DNA of 64,000 nt from Euonymus europaeus. Taxonomy: Eukaryota; Streptophyta; Magnoliopsida; Celastrales; Celastraceae. The stretch's first letter is position 1, and the number at the start of each line of letters is the position of its first letter. Shown here one piece after another: positions 1 through 11,394 of the stretch. The position numbers and the translations under genes are program-made. The notes beneath the pieces are model-generated. The model saw only the letters and a program-made list of their open reading frames with translations. It was not told where the DNA came from and ran no database searches. The stretch covers positions 25,078,501-25,142,500 of the forward strand of contig OY756957.1 in assembly GCA_963580455.1 (NCBI GenBank), given 5' to 3'.

Positions 1-737
1 GGTGAGTTCACTGTAGCTAGTGCTGTGGATGAAAATATTTATGTAATTAATTGGTAGCTACCCCGAGGCACTTGGTCTCTGGTGAAAAAAGAGGAAGAAA
101 AATATGGGTTTGATTTGCAACTCTGATTTTGTAAGTTAATTGGATCTCAGCCAATGGTCAGAATAATCAATGGCTGAGATTAGAAGTTCGTATATCTATC
201 GTAGTGCTCAAGTGCGAGCGTCCGTAATTTTCAAGCGCCTATACAAACACTTGTTCCAAAAAGTGATTTTGGGTGAGATCCATTGTTTGAGTCTCACCTT
301 TTACTCTTTGAAAAGTTGACGCCTGTAATTTTTACGTATGGGAGCCTTGTTATACGTGTGTGTAGGGTAAAGTATATATAACATTTTCTACGTTTAATGA
401 AAATACAAATATCTCTCTCATATCTGTAAAAATGCAAACGCCCTTTATTTTAGTTAAAAATTATAATAAAATATATATATCAACCCTTACGTTTGATAAA
501 AAGAAAAATATCTCTTCACATTCATAAAAAATAAAGACTTTTGAATCTAAAATATCGTGAATAATTGAAGTAATGATACATTTTTAAAATGTCAATAATA
601 TAAGATAAATTAGTATAAATATAAAATAAAGTTAATTTTGAAATACGATAAGAGGGTTTTGCCTTTTCATCAAAGGTGACGATGTTATATGTATTTTATC
701 ATGGGCTAGGCGTATATATATTGTTAATTAATTAAGC
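1..737. other. AT-rich intergenic DNA, no gene recognised
   Basis: No recognisable gene. There are short imperfect hairpins, for example 10-bp arms at about 144-153 and 172-181. Positions 365-690 belong to a dispersed repeat seen again near 26.2 kb. A short block around 714-736 is repeated at 763-785, inside the long direct repeat that follows. Confidence 0.6.
365..690 (+). repeat. Dispersed AT-rich repeat, copy 1
   Basis: This stretch shares its order of short blocks with 26188-26548. Both have a GGTAAA-type start, a pair of segments reading like ACGTTTRATGAAAA followed by CTCACATCTGTAAAAAT, then an AATATTACCRTGAATAA-like block and a final block with a run of G. Both copies are diverged. 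The origin is unknown; a non-autonomous DNA transposon is the likeliest. Confidence 0.5.
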
Positions 738-899
738 CACTGTATACACACACACATAGAAGTATATATTGTTAATTAATTAAGCTGATCTTGACAATTT
801 GACATCACTGGTTACGATATAAAGATACATTTGGTCGGTTGATCAAAATCTATGTGCACAAATCCAAGTGATGGGTATACGCATTACTATGCCACACGA
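738..899 (+). repeat. 162-bp perfect direct repeat, left copy
   Basis: Base-by-base reading shows this block identical to 2673-2834, offset by exactly 1935 bp at both ends. The flanks differ immediately outside (C737 against T2672; G900 against A2835). The two copies bracket a 1773-bp insert carrying a gene fragment. This is far longer than a transposon target-site duplication and fits double-strand-break repair with strand re-invasion or filler DNA. Perfect identity implies a recent event. Confidence 0.95.
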
Positions 900-903
900 G
901 AGA

Positions 904-950
904 ATGGGGTGGGGGTGGGGGTGGGGGTGGGTGTTGGTGTTTGGGGGGTG
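904..950 (+). other. G-rich tract with G-quadruplex potential
   Basis: Five G-runs of four to five bases, separated by single T residues, occur between 906 and 931, followed by GGTGTTGGTG and a six-G run. The spacing fits a parallel G-quadruplex on the plus strand. It lies exactly at the left junction of the inserted gene fragment, where the copied gene stops. Confidence 0.6.
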
Positions 951-1017
951 CCGCAGAGGAGGAGGGATCCAATTAAGCAAATCATGAACATATAGCACAA
1001 CGGTATTCGGTACAAAC

Positions 1018-2640
1018 TTGAAGTTTATGGAGAAAGAGAGAGCCAATAAAATATGGGAGTGATACGCCTACAGCCGCCCCTGCTATGATTAGCAGAAATC
1101 CAAAGCCATAACCAAATGTCATACCAGCCACCCACATAGAAGGTGAAGACGGTAAAAGTAGGGTGGGGAATAATGAAATAGAGCCAAAGACCAGAACCGC
1201 CAACACTGGAGTACAAAATGTTTCTCTCTCCCAATTTATGATTGGGATGATATCCTGCAAATTGTAAATCACTTTTCCAGTCAGGTAGATACCCAATAAT
1301 GAATTCAAGCAACCTGCCAAAGGCATTAGTATTAATCCAACATCATATTCTGAAATGCACAGCAAAGACCAGCAGGAAGTTTGTATTTAGAAAACTTGTA
1401 AATTGTCATAGTACGGGAAGACTATTAAATGTCCTGCCCACATTCCCATTACAATTTCTTCTTTTGGCCAAAATGAAATTGAAAACTACATCAATGCCAA
1501 TATCCTATTTTAGTTACACCACTCGTTTATTTTATTGACAAGTTATGAACGAATGAGGACTGCATTTCACTCAGCCGCAATCTCATTTGACTCAGACTTA
1601 CCTCCATTTCTTTTCAGGAACATAAAAGAGAAGACACTTCAGACATGACAGCAAGAAAGATAACCAGTATAATTCCATTTAAAGTCACTTGACGGTAACT
1701 CTTCATCACACGCTCTAATAGATGAACACACTGATACTTTGAGGTCGGTGGTGTGGGGAAGAGAAATGTATTTGACGCAATCAGGGACTAACAGAACATT
1801 TTAAGCACTCTGACTATAACAAAAAAAAGTCATAGCAATACAACATTCACATGAGCATAGCAATTCAACAAAGCCTGAAAACGAAAGTAACTTTAGGAAC
1901 ACTGATCATATAGCTTCAATGGCATTAAAAGGAAGCAATACATTCCAAAATAAAAACCAAACAGAAAACATGAGCACCTGGAAAGTCAAACAAGACACAA
2001 ATATTAAGAGTTTAAGACCAATTGTAGAATAGAAACATACTCTATATAATTACATGTCACGGGGAAATGAAATTAACACTAATTCACCCCAAAAAAAAAA
2101 ACTAAAAAGACACAAAATTCAACCCAGATATCAAAGTGTAGAATCAAATTTCAAGAAAAAAAATCTATTCATATACATTTTCCATGAGAAAAATATCAGA
2201 ATACCTTAAAAGGATATGCGCACGACAAAGTCCCACTTGAATTCAAAACAACATTAGAAACCCTGGCAAACCATACGCATGCCAAACACCCAAAAAAAGT
2301 ATAAATTCGCAGGAAAATAAACCCATTAATTATTTAACAACATATTCAATGTATCGCCAAATCATATAACAATCTAATAAAACTGATCGCGAAAGCTACC
2401 CGGATTCATGCAAAAACGAACCTTGTCCATGAAATAGGGCCCGACCCATTTGAGGAAAACACCAGCCAAGATCCCCAAACTCCCGAATAAGAAGACCAAT
2501 TTCAGCCAATACCAAAGGCAACCCGGCCATTTGGAACCAGAAGACCCCTCCCCAACCTCATTAACACAACCCACTTCTTCCACCTCGCTCCCTCCCCTCA
2601 ATTTTACATAGTCCCCATTCCTTTCATCATCTCCCTCCAT
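1018..2640 (-). pseudogene. TVP38/TMEM64 (DedA, SNARE-associated Golgi) family gene, 5' fragment only
   Basis: Exon 1 is 2640-2422 (73 codons, starting MEGDDERNG, with a hydrophobic segment LVFLFGSLGILAGVFLKWVG and ending FMDK). Exon 2 is 1254-1018 (79 codons, containing LFPTLLLPSSPSMWVAGM and FGYGFGFLLI, then LFLHKLQ). Donor AAG|GTTCG and acceptor TTTGCAG|G join them in frame. These motifs are hallmarks of the plant TVP38 membrane-protein family, whose members sit in endomembranes. Full-length members run to roughly 270 or more residues, but here nothing follows the donor after exon 2 except about 118 bp and the G-rich border, so the C-terminal half is missing. Both exons are free of stops, so the fragment is young. 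An upstream in-frame ATG lies inside the right-hand direct repeat and is unlikely to be the native start. I infer a transposed gene fragment without its own promoter. Confidence 0.8.
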
Positions 2641-2672
2641 TCTCAGCGTCAGCTCAGGCACTACCTCACTAT

Positions 2673-2834
2673 CACTGTATACACACACACATAGAAGTAT
2701 ATATTGTTAATTAATTAAGCTGATCTTGACAATTTGACATCACTGGTTACGATATAAAGATACATTTGGTCGGTTGATCAAAATCTATGTGCACAAATCC
2801 AAGTGATGGGTATACGCATTACTATGCCACACGA
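2673..2834 (+). repeat. 162-bp perfect direct repeat, right copy
   Basis: Identical to 738-899. It borders the start-codon end of the inserted TVP38 fragment, and its minus strand supplies the in-frame upstream ATG of the fragment. Which copy is original cannot be told from the window. Confidence 0.95.
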
Positions 2835-2934
2835 ACCTTTTTTAAATATTAAAGAAACACAAACCAAGACATATAAGTCGGTGTTCGTGCATGGTTAAAT
2901 TCGACGGTTTAGAAGCCTGTTTAGTTAATCTCTC

Positions 2935-3262
2935 TCTACACCTCCTCAGTCCTGTTCATGGGAAAGCTAAAGAATTGCAAGACATGAATATACATATATT
3001 ATTTTATCTAAATTACTTATAATTTTAAGCCATCAGATCTGATCATTTAGCAGAGATTAAATCTTAAAAGTAATCATAAATTTAAAACTTGAAACTCTAA
3101 AATCGAAACTTAAACCTAAAAATTCCCAATATTTTTTTTATTTTTTTCCCTAAATTTTAAATCAACTTTAAACTGAGTCATTAGTTTATAACTTTATGTC
3201 CAACCGACTTAAAATTATAGGTATTTCTTTAAATTAAACTAAGGACGTTCTTACTGCAGAGA
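2935..3262 (-). repeat. MITE-like dispersed repeat, copy in reverse orientation
   Basis: The reverse complement of the right end (CTGCAGTAAGAACGTCCTTA) resembles 4213-4240 (CTTCAGTAAAAATGTCTTTA). The bodies of both copies share strings of AAATCCTAAA or TTTAAATC type. The copies are diverged and oppositely oriented. The transposon class is not clear. Confidence 0.4.
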
Positions 3263-4199
3263 TCCCATGAAAGGAAAATCATCTTCATATCTTCCTTGAA
3301 CTCCCAACAAATTAAACAAAATTGGTCAATATTGTAAGCTGGAATATCACTCTGAAGAAATTAAAGAAATGAGAAGTACTCCTTGTGACAATGACCACAG
3401 TCCACGCTGTCCATTGGATCCAGATCATGTGCTCCGACATGCGCGCTGAGCGCCCTAATTTACTAACCAATAATCTTCGATCTAAATATGATCTTGATAT
3501 CATACTATAACACGAGCATCTTGGAGCCCTGCAATTCCAAAAAAAAAAAAAAAAAAAAATCATTTAACGATTTGAGCGTTGTGTCACTTTATTTTGTTAA
3601 ATTTTTCGTATACCGTTAGATGTGAATTTCATACTCTATCGAATTGCATTGTTTTTCATCCATAACACGAACATTTGAGCCGAAGTTTTAACCCGACAGG
3701 ACTCTGGTGCAAGAGGTTAATGTTACTAATTGTCCAAATTAATGAAACTATATGAATTAGCTTTGCAATAATTCAAATGGAATCAATCAAGTTGGATAAC
3801 ATTACGATACAATCAACTGTTATTTCGATACAAAATCTTATTTCACAGTACTTGCAATAATATTGTTTGTTAATGTAATCAAATCATGCTAAATAGTTAT
3901 AGATATATATATATATATATGATACACATGATTGTGTACGAATTCTAGCTAGTTGTGTTGGAATATTGTGGGCGTTTTAAGGTGGAATCTAACTTACTCT
4001 CTCCTCCAAAGTACAATTAAAAGTTTAAAATTTCTTATGATGTGGATCTCCAGCTCTTCAACCATTGGACGGATCATAAGCATGTGCTCATCAAAAATAA
4101 TTAAATCTTATATACACATATATATATATATATATAAGGGTCTCAATAATTATTGATTTTACTTAGAAAACTTGATGTGGTTTGTTATTCATATATATA

Positions 4200-4500
4200 A
4201 TGAGGAGTCATTCTTCAGTAAAAATGTCTTTATTTTAATTAAAATTAATACATATAGTTTTAGCCGTTGAATTTGACCAATCGATTGAATTTAGATCCTA
4301 AATCCTAAACATAAACTCTAAAGCTAAATCCTAAAAACTAAATCCTAATATTTTTTCCATAAACTCTCTTTTCTAACCCGTAAATTATAAATTAGATTTA
4401 ATCTCACCAATTTGTTTAGATCTAACGACTTAAAGTTAGATAAAATAATGACGTATTTATACATACATACATACAAAGGTGCTCCTATACGGATGCCCGC
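4200..4500 (+). repeat. MITE-like dispersed repeat, forward copy
   Basis: Forward partner of 2935-3262. The same CAGTAA-type beginning is followed by an A/T-rich body with repeated AAATCCTAAA words and an end near a GGTGCTCCTATACGGATG block. The boundaries are approximate. Confidence 0.4.
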
Positions 4501-4570
4501 ATTGTATAACGTACGGGTCTAAGCTAATATATATATATAAACCATTATGTAGTACTTATATTTAGCATTA

Positions 4571-4985
4571 GGGCATCTCCAACAAGGTATGTAAATGAGG
4601 ATGTAAAACTTATAACTACTATTTTACATACTAAAACTCACAAAAATTCATTCCAACAAAGTATGTAAATGAGAATGTAAATTTACATTCTCAAAATGGA
4701 TTCCCAAATTTAGGAACTAGAACAAGAGAGAGAGAGAGTATGTATATTTTTGGAGGGAAATTAACCACCTTGTAAGCCAATAGTAGTGAAGTAAATTTTT
4801 AAACCAAACTAATATATTCATGGATCATGATTAAAAAATATGGATAAATGATATGAAAACTCATTTCATACCTTATTGTTGGAATGAGTTTTTGTCAAAA
4901 TATGTAAATGAATATGTAAACATCTTTTAGAGTATGCATAGTAGAATTTACATATCCAATATACAACTCCTTGTTGGAGTTGCTC
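4571..4985. mobile_element. Tourist-like (PIF/Harbinger) MITE
   Basis: The terminal inverted repeats are GGGCATCTCCAACAAGG at the left and, reading the right end in reverse complement, GAGCAACTCCAACAAGG. TTA is duplicated directly outside both ends (4568-4570 and 4986-4988), the usual target duplication of PIF/Harbinger elements. The 415-bp body is AT-rich with further internal mirrored words (TATGTAAATGAG). There is no coding capacity, so it would depend on a transposase from elsewhere. Confidence 0.85.
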
Positions 4986-6304
4986 TTACATGTTGATCAA
5001 GTTATGTGGACCTGTACACAGCAGATTAGACCAAACGTTGTAATATATATATAAATATATATAACTGGTTTTTCTCGAACTTGATCCCCAGAAAATCTTG
5101 AATTGGGTTTTCACTTTAACCGCTAGTGATATCACCATAAACTGATTAAATATGTATATGTATTGGATGTGTGGATAGAGTATTTTTAAAATATATAATA
5201 AATTCATTGTACATTGCGGAGGTCGGTGTGTAACGCTTGCCTGCACCTCGATCCGAGACTCAACGTGTGGTGTGTTTCGGGAAGAACATGGCAATGTTTG
5301 ATTAGGCTTTTTTAGCCAACTTTGACCAGTCAAACTCCCCCTCTTCACGTAGCCCTAATCTCTAATTTTGTCTGCTTTCGCAGAAAGATAGTTGTGAGAT
5401 TTTTATCAAGAAAATTTGGTGCTAAAGGTTGAAAATTCAATTGCATAACTCCAAGATTTTATTCTTCTATAAACATTAGTTAGTGGTGGTTTATGAGTGT
5501 TTTTATGAGGAGAGAGAAATACTTCTAGAGGTGTGTGTGGTGAACATTGAGAGAGAGAGAATAAGAGGTTTATTTTCGAGTTTTACCTAAATTTTTTGGT
5601 GAGAGAAAGTTAAAAGTTGTGTGGTTGTACAAATTTTCTATATACATTCTCCATAAAAAATTGTATGTGCATATGTGTGGTTCATTTTCCTCTCTCTAAT
5701 AGGTCATTTAGCATGACAGGTGGCACAAAAAAAAGAAGACTTATGTACCTGAGTTCCCTGTGAAGACAGATCGGGGAATTAATGTGCTAAGGAGAAAGGA
5801 TAAATTTCAAACGCTCATGAAGGCTACATCGAGAGTTATGAATTTATCCCAATGGAGAGTTTGATCTTATCGCAATTCAAGATGAACGATTAACTTCATA
5901 CTCAGGAAAGAGTTATCTTATCATTACCCAACCCCCCTCTATAAAGAAGACTAAGATTGACCTAAGTTATGCACTACTATTGAAATCATTAGATTACTCC
6001 ATTCCTCTAAAGATTAATATGTACTGATTTAAGCGTCCAAGTATAAACGGACCACGAATGGTCGCCTCTCCTTTTGTTCTTATAGGATTCATCTACTGAA
6101 CTATTTCACATAAATAAAGATTTGATGATACAATAACATGTTATTACGTTAATAGAGTCTAACATACGCTCACTGGCTAAAAAAAACACATATTTTCAGT
6201 GAGTGGGAGTAGTAGACTTGATTAGATGAAAGAAAACAGCATGGCATCTCTCTCTCACAAATCATTATTTATTCTCTCTCTCTCCTACACAACAAATCAG
6301 TATT

Positions 6305-6313
6305 TATATAAAA
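6305..6313 (+). promoter_or_regulatory. Probable TATA box of the PRE gene
   Basis: TATATAAAA followed by GG, about 250 bp before the start codon. A leader with CT-microsatellite tracts (about 6409-6425) follows, as is common in plant 5' UTRs. The transcription start is inferred to lie near 6335-6345. Confidence 0.5.
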
Positions 6314-6556
6314 GGAGGCATAGCCCCCTGCTCTCTCCCATGCATTTGTCTTTGTAAATTTCTCCACTCCCCAAAACACCACTATTTGTATTCTTGTGCT
6401 CTCTTCTGTCTCTCTCTCTCTCTCTTAAAAACACCATCATATCTCATCACTTCCTCCCATAACTAGTCCCTCACAGTCACACTGCAAATCATTGTTTCTA
6501 TCTTGTTCTTTTTCTTCCAATTTTTGTGCCTATTATCTGTCTCTACAATTTATAAT

Positions 6557-7253
6557 ATGTCTAGCAGGAGGTCAAGATCAAGGCAACCCGATGTAGGAGT
6601 TAGTTCAAGAAATATCAGTGATGATCAAATTAATGAACTCGTTTCCAAGTTGCAACAACTTCTTCCTGAGATTCGCAACAGCAGCAGGCGCTCTGACAAG
6701 GTATAACCTAGCTGCTTCTTTAGTTTCATTACATTTTCATCTCCTCTAATTTCATTTTTTGAGAAGTACACTTGAGTACAGTTAGCTTTAGTACTCTCAC
6801 AAAGATATGGAACCCCGAAAATTAGGGTTTTAGACCAGCAGACTAGTTACTATATATAATTTGACCTCAAGAACTTAATTAGTCATAGATGCAAGTGAAA
6901 ATCGATCACAAGAGTCATGAAAAATCACAGATTTTGCCTCAATATGGAACGAAATTTGATGGCCATTTTGTTGAATCTGAACTTCTTCTCTCTTCCAAAC
7001 TTTAGTGTGTGGGAGGATTCGAACCCTCAACAAATTCGAAATCCCCTGAGGAGTGCTTTAGCCGCTCCTTTGTATTATTATAAATATATATTGGTGGCTG
7101 TAGGTTTCAGCTACAAAGGTGTTGCAGGAGACCTGCAACTACATAAGAAGCTTGCACAGAGAAGTCGATGATCTAAGCGAACGCTTATCTGAACTACTGG
7201 CAACAACCGACGCTGCCCAAGCTGCTCTTATTAGGAATCTCCTTATGCAATAG
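6557..7253 (+). CDS. PRE-family atypical (non-DNA-binding) bHLH protein
   Basis: Exon 1 is 6557-6700 (48 codons) and exon 2 is 7104-7253 (49 codons plus TAG). Donor AAG|GTATAA and acceptor TGTAG|G join them into a 97-residue protein, close to the usual 90-95 of this family. It begins [10 protein letters not shown], has helix 1 around [20 protein letters not shown], the loop motif [15 protein letters not shown] across the splice site, and helix 2 ending in [11 protein letters not shown], with the tail LIRNLLMQ. The basic region lacks the Glu/Arg pair needed for E-box contact. Family members (PRE1-6, BANQUO, KIDARI in Arabidopsis) titrate inhibitory HLH proteins downstream of brassinosteroid, gibberellin and light signals and promote cell elongation. 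The first ATG of the frame is at 6557. The gene appears intact. Confidence 0.93.
6950..7085 (-). repeat. Possible tRNA-derived SINE fragment in the PRE intron
   Basis: On the minus strand, GCGGCTAAAGCACTCC (box A-like) is followed about 30 bases on by GAGGGTTCGAATCCTCC (a good box B). That is the internal promoter layout of a tRNA-derived SINE. No clear tail or target duplication is visible, and the flanks are plain intron sequence. Confidence 0.35.
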
Positions 7254-7743
7254 ATGCTTTTTATCTCTTCCTAGCTCTCTTGCAGTACTACAGCAAGACT
7301 GTCTTAAAATTAATTTCTAGGGTTTTGTCCCCCAGAGATCCTAAAGTAAGTATGTAGCAGCTACTTCATTAGTACTTGTTAGATAATCCGTAGCTGTCCT
7401 GAACTATCTTTAATTATATAATAAAAAATCTTTTTATGTCTCAACCCATCAATTTCAACATCATAAATCATTCTAAAATTTGTGCTGGATCTACAATCGT
7501 GTAAGAGAAACATGTCCATACTAAGCAATTCTTCAAGAAATGTAAGAGAGACTATATATATATAGACTGGTCCTCCATCTCAACACAGATGAAATTTTTG
7601 GTAGTATGGGTAATAGTCCTGGCTTGCGCACTCCAAAAATTTTAAGGAAAAAAAAAGCTGCAAGAAGATAAGTAGCATATTGACATTGTTCTCCATTATA
7701 AGCTTTATATATAATTAGCATATTGCAATAATATGCATCACAT

Positions 7744-8140
7744 ATTTTTTTTTTTGATAAAAGAGGACGGTACCTCTGAAATTTATTAAATAGCCTCACT
7801 TGTGGCGGAGGAATACCGTGGTGACAATAATTAGAAAAAACCAGCAAACAAATAAAAGAGAGACAACAACAAAGACCGAACAAGCAAGAGAAAAACAAAA
7901 CTAAAAAAGAAAACTAGAACAAGAAAGACACTACCCCCAACAAGCGAGACACCGAGCTGCCCAACACCAAGCCCCCATAAAGCACGCCTAACACACTAAA
8001 GATAAGCCTAAAATCTGGAGCAAATTGTCCCCCCTGCTTTGTCACCACTTCAAGCCACTTTCCTTCGATACTGGTGCAAACTAATCCTCCATGCTTTGTC
8101 ACCACAAGCCTTCCACTTTCCACTACAAAATCCACTATGG
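7744..8140 (-). mobile_element. Truncated LINE 3' end (minus strand)
   Basis: Read on the minus strand, the segment ends in a stretch resembling plant LINE 3' UTRs (AATAAATTTCAGAGGTACCG), then a short gap and a T-run on the plus strand at 7748-7757, i.e. a poly-A tail on the minus strand. The body has open frames without a recognisable domain. The assignment rests mainly on the tail. Confidence 0.35.
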
Positions 8141-8599
8141 ACCCAGATATCTTTTCTTTTCTTTTAACCTCACACTAGACATGAGCACGCCTTACACATA
8201 TATAAGGAAAAACATATATATGTGATGTGAGCCTCTTTAGTCTTTGAGGATTAGGGTTGTCCATCACTTGGGGTTGGCTTTAATCTCGACTTCTTTGTCG
8301 AGTATATGTTTGAAACTGGGTTGGTGAATGCCTGTGATCAGTTTAACAAATATTCACTTTGATTTTCACCATTATTTTGGAGTAGCTAAGCTAATTATAT
8401 TATTAAGGTTAAATGTCTCTGATAACCGAGAATGACACTATAGAAGTTTACCATTTGTACAATTGATATGAGCTTAAACCTTAGCCATAAGGACCTTTTG
8501 AGTCGGCATCAAGGTATTGCACCCAGTGAAAATTGAACTCATGACCTTCTGAGTTATTAAAATTCGGCCTATAAATATTTACCGCAAGACTATCACCCA

Positions 8600-9076
8600 A
8601 ATGATAAAATTACACAAATATACCATAACAAAGTTGAACTTGAGCCTTTCAATTTTCAACGCAATATCCGAATGCCATTCAGAATCTCTATCGCCAATTA
8701 CTTTTTCTCACGTTTGGCGAGAATCAAACTTTGTGGCCAACTCTTTGGCGAAGCCAGTGGCTGATTGGAACGGGTTATTCGTTGCTTGGCTTTTGGAAAC
8801 TTGATGTTGGGTTCTCATTCGGGCTCTCCATTTCTCTGATTTTTATTCTCTGATTTTCTTTGTTGCGCTGCTGAGCCTTTTTCTCTTTATTGCTGTTGTT
8901 GGGATGTTAGTTTGTTGTTGTTGGAGTTTTTGGCTGGGTTTGTTGGGGTAGGCATTGCTAGCCTTAGTGAGCTCCTGGAGGGTTGTGCTTCTTTCTTTGC
9001 AGGGTCTGCTTCTTGTTCCTTTAGGCTTCTTGTCTTTATTAAATCTAATCAACTAATAAAAAAATAAAAAAAGTTT
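8600..9076 (+). mobile_element. 5'-truncated LINE fragment (RNase H C-terminus and 3' UTR)
   Basis: The frame at 8601-8804 encodes FSHVWRESNFVANSLAKPV, the end of the RNase H domain (HxxRExNxxADxLA) found in plant L1-type LINEs, followed by a stop. A 3' UTR of about 250 bp ends in ATCTAATCAACTAATAAAAA and an A-rich tail at 9054-9076. The rest of the element is missing, the usual result of incomplete target-primed reverse transcription. Confidence 0.75.
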
Positions 9077-10284
9077 CAACACAAGATTCATTAACCAATC
9101 CTCAATAGGCAAGCAAAACTAAATTAAAACTGATACTAATTTTGGAGGATCATCTCTGATTTTTTTGATATTTACTATATCAAGATCAAATAACTAATAA
9201 TAGTTTGATTGCAAAACAATGTAGATGTCTGAATCTCATTTGTTGAGTTGTCCTAGGCCTCAAATTAACTTGAGCTTCAATGAACCACCAATAAATTTTG
9301 GAAAGCTGAGCTGAAAGTTGGTCTTGAAAGCACTTCAAACAACAAGGTCGTTAGAAACCCAATGATCAGATTGGGGGTGTCGATTGTTGGGGCTTCGATG
9401 ATCAAGTCAGTTTGATGAATGATGAAAAACAAAAATCATGATGAAAACCGTCAACAAAGGGAAGGTGTACGCATACATTCAAAATTTCAGAAGGTTTTTA
9501 AGGTTAAATGAAGCAAGTGGTGAGCGTTTCAAGATGAAAGGTTGAGAGAATTCCTTGGTTATATAGTGGGTTTGTATTCAAAATGAGTATGTCCCTCCTA
9601 TTAGTAGGAAGGGGTATTTATAGTGTTTTAGCGATGGTGAAAGATGTGCAAATAGCCCAATTTGCATGAGACTTAATGAGTTACAAGATAAAATTATTTG
9701 TGGATAAAGAGGGAATTGGTACTTAGTAGCACAATCATAGGCTGGTAGTGCTGGCTCCAAGGGGAGTCTGCCTAGGGCCTCCCCAATCAGGAACCTCACT
9801 ATATCAAATTTGAAACTGCAAAGAGTGAAGTTGAAAAGACTGCTTTTGAAAGGGGGTTAACCAATTTTTTTCTGAAACTCGTGTTCTTAAAAAAAAAGTT
9901 TTTTTATACGAATAGTAGGGATGAACCAATACAAGCGGCTGATCAATTATTTTATGTCAATAATTGATAATGCTCTTTCTTCAGTACTCAAGATAAGATT
10001 TGAGCAATTTCAAAAATATGAAGACATTTTTGTGTTTGGAAAATGTTATATAGTTTAGCCCTAAACAACTCATATATCTCATTCCATTATAACATCGTAT
10101 TTCATTGTAAATTTATAATGAAATATCACATTCAATTGTTAATATTCCATTGTAATATGATATTACATTGTATAATTTCAATAGAATATCATATTCCACT
10201 ATAATATTTCATTTTCATATTTCATTGTACACATACAGTGAAATATCATTGTACACATACAATGTGACAAGGGAATGAGACAAT
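9077..10284. other. AT-rich intergenic DNA, no gene recognised
   Basis: No coding region is supported. Positions 10072-10265 are low-complexity, with repeated CATATTTCATTGTA-type words. The left part may contain old transposon sequence, but no ends could be fixed. Confidence 0.5.
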
Positions 10285-10735
10285 ATGAGTTCTTTAACTT
10301 TAGACTATTTATCACCACTGTTTGCGTTTTTATTTAATTTGAGCAAGTTGAAAATTGCAGATGATGAGATTTTGAAGTGTTCTTGTGCTACACTTCAAGA
10401 TTTTTTGAAATATGGGGATGATTTTGATATTGATGCACTTAAATTATTTTTTGAATTGCAATTATTTAGATTATCATTATAGGAGAGGTTAAGCAAACCA
10501 ATTTGACTGTGGGAGTATATCAAAATTTTGCACCTTGCTTTTCCTAATGCTTATAGCTTATAGGGTAATATTGACTATATTAGTTACGGTAGCTACCAAC
10601 GAAAGAAGTTTATCCAAGTTGAAGTTAACAATTAAAAAACTATCTCCCATCGATTATGTCACAAGAAAGATTGAACGGTTTGCCCATGTTGTCTATTGAG
10701 AAAACGTGGCAGCTAATACAACGACTTAATTAACA
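10285..10735 (+). pseudogene. hAT transposase C-terminal fossil (dimerisation region)
   Basis: The frame starting at 10285 encodes DFLKYGDDFDIDALKLFFELQLF. After stops and frame changes, later segments read AFPNAY (near 10545), SLSKLKL (near 10610) and MSQERLNGLPMLSIE (about 10658-10702). These are, in order, the conserved pieces of the hAT C-terminal dimerisation domain found in plant hAT transposases and their zinc-finger MYM-like relatives. Several in-frame stops and shifts separate them, so the gene is dead. No terminal repeats were located. Confidence 0.7.
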
Positions 10736-11394
10736 ATTTTGCACACCAAAAAGCAGAAGAGTTTATATGTTTTTTGGTGAGTCTTGACATACGCATGATG
10801 ATAAACTAAAATTGTTCAGTTGCATATGATAATTTGTTTGAAAGTATTGAACCAATTGAGGAAATAAATTAAATAATTCATATATTGTTGGAGCGAAATA
10901 AGATGGATGATGTATGTGAGTCAAATTTAGATATTTTCCACTTTAACTTGATTTATTTATTTCAAAATTTATTCCGTCTCCCTCACTTAAACATGCAACT
11001 TCTCAAGAGTAAAAAAATGAACATTGTGTCAGCTAGAGAGTATGAAGTGCACAATATCTAAATGAGGCCTACACACCTGCCTATTTAACTCCAGCACATT
11101 TTGGAATTTATATCATATCGTTTTATGAGATACAAAAAATGGTCAATCTTGCTTATTCCACGTCAGCAATATTAGCTTGGAAAAAACTTATCCACGTAAG
11201 CACCATTAGCCAAGTCACTAGAAGTTTTAAGGATGTGAATGCATAAATTAAAAGTTGAAGGATCGAATTGAATAAACTAAAGTTCAACGGTCGAACAACA
11301 GACTCACATGATGGAGAATTCTCTCTTCCGTAAATCCCCATAACAAACAAATTCAATTCTTGTGTAACAATGTCTCTCTACAATCAACATAAAG

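Larger units (their letters stand above)
900..2672. other. 1773-bp inserted segment between the 162-bp repeats
   Basis: The segment holds a G-rich tract at its left border, then two exons and the long first intron of a TVP38-family gene on the minus strand. At its right end only 32 bases precede the presumed start codon, so little or no promoter was carried in. No transposon ends are visible at either border. The insert looks like a copied piece of genomic DNA and not a retrogene, because the intron is retained. Confidence 0.8.
2835..6300. other. AT-rich intergenic DNA with MITE-like repeats
   Basis: No gene recognised. The stretch holds a diverged inverted pair of repeats (about 2935-3262 and 4200-4500), a poly-A run at 3541-3558, TA microsatellites near 3904-3920 and 4118-4136, and a Tourist-type MITE at 4571-4985. 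From about 5300 to 6300 it becomes the upstream region of the PRE gene, with CT- and GA-rich tracts. Confidence 0.6.

Noticed and set aside
1..57. Open frame running in from the left window edge, ending ENIYVINW then TAG
   Set aside because: Only 18 codons are visible, with no recognised domain or upstream context; chance is likely.
843..1046. His/Pro repeat frame on the minus strand
   Set aside because: It is a translation of the G-rich tract; it spans the insertion junction and has no gene context.
6950..7085. tRNA gene in the PRE intron
   Set aside because: Box A- and B-like words are present but no cloverleaf with paired acceptor arms could be drawn; better explained as a SINE fragment.
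7914..8135. 73-codon frame on the minus strand
   Set aside because: No known domain; it lies in what looks like a LINE 3' region.
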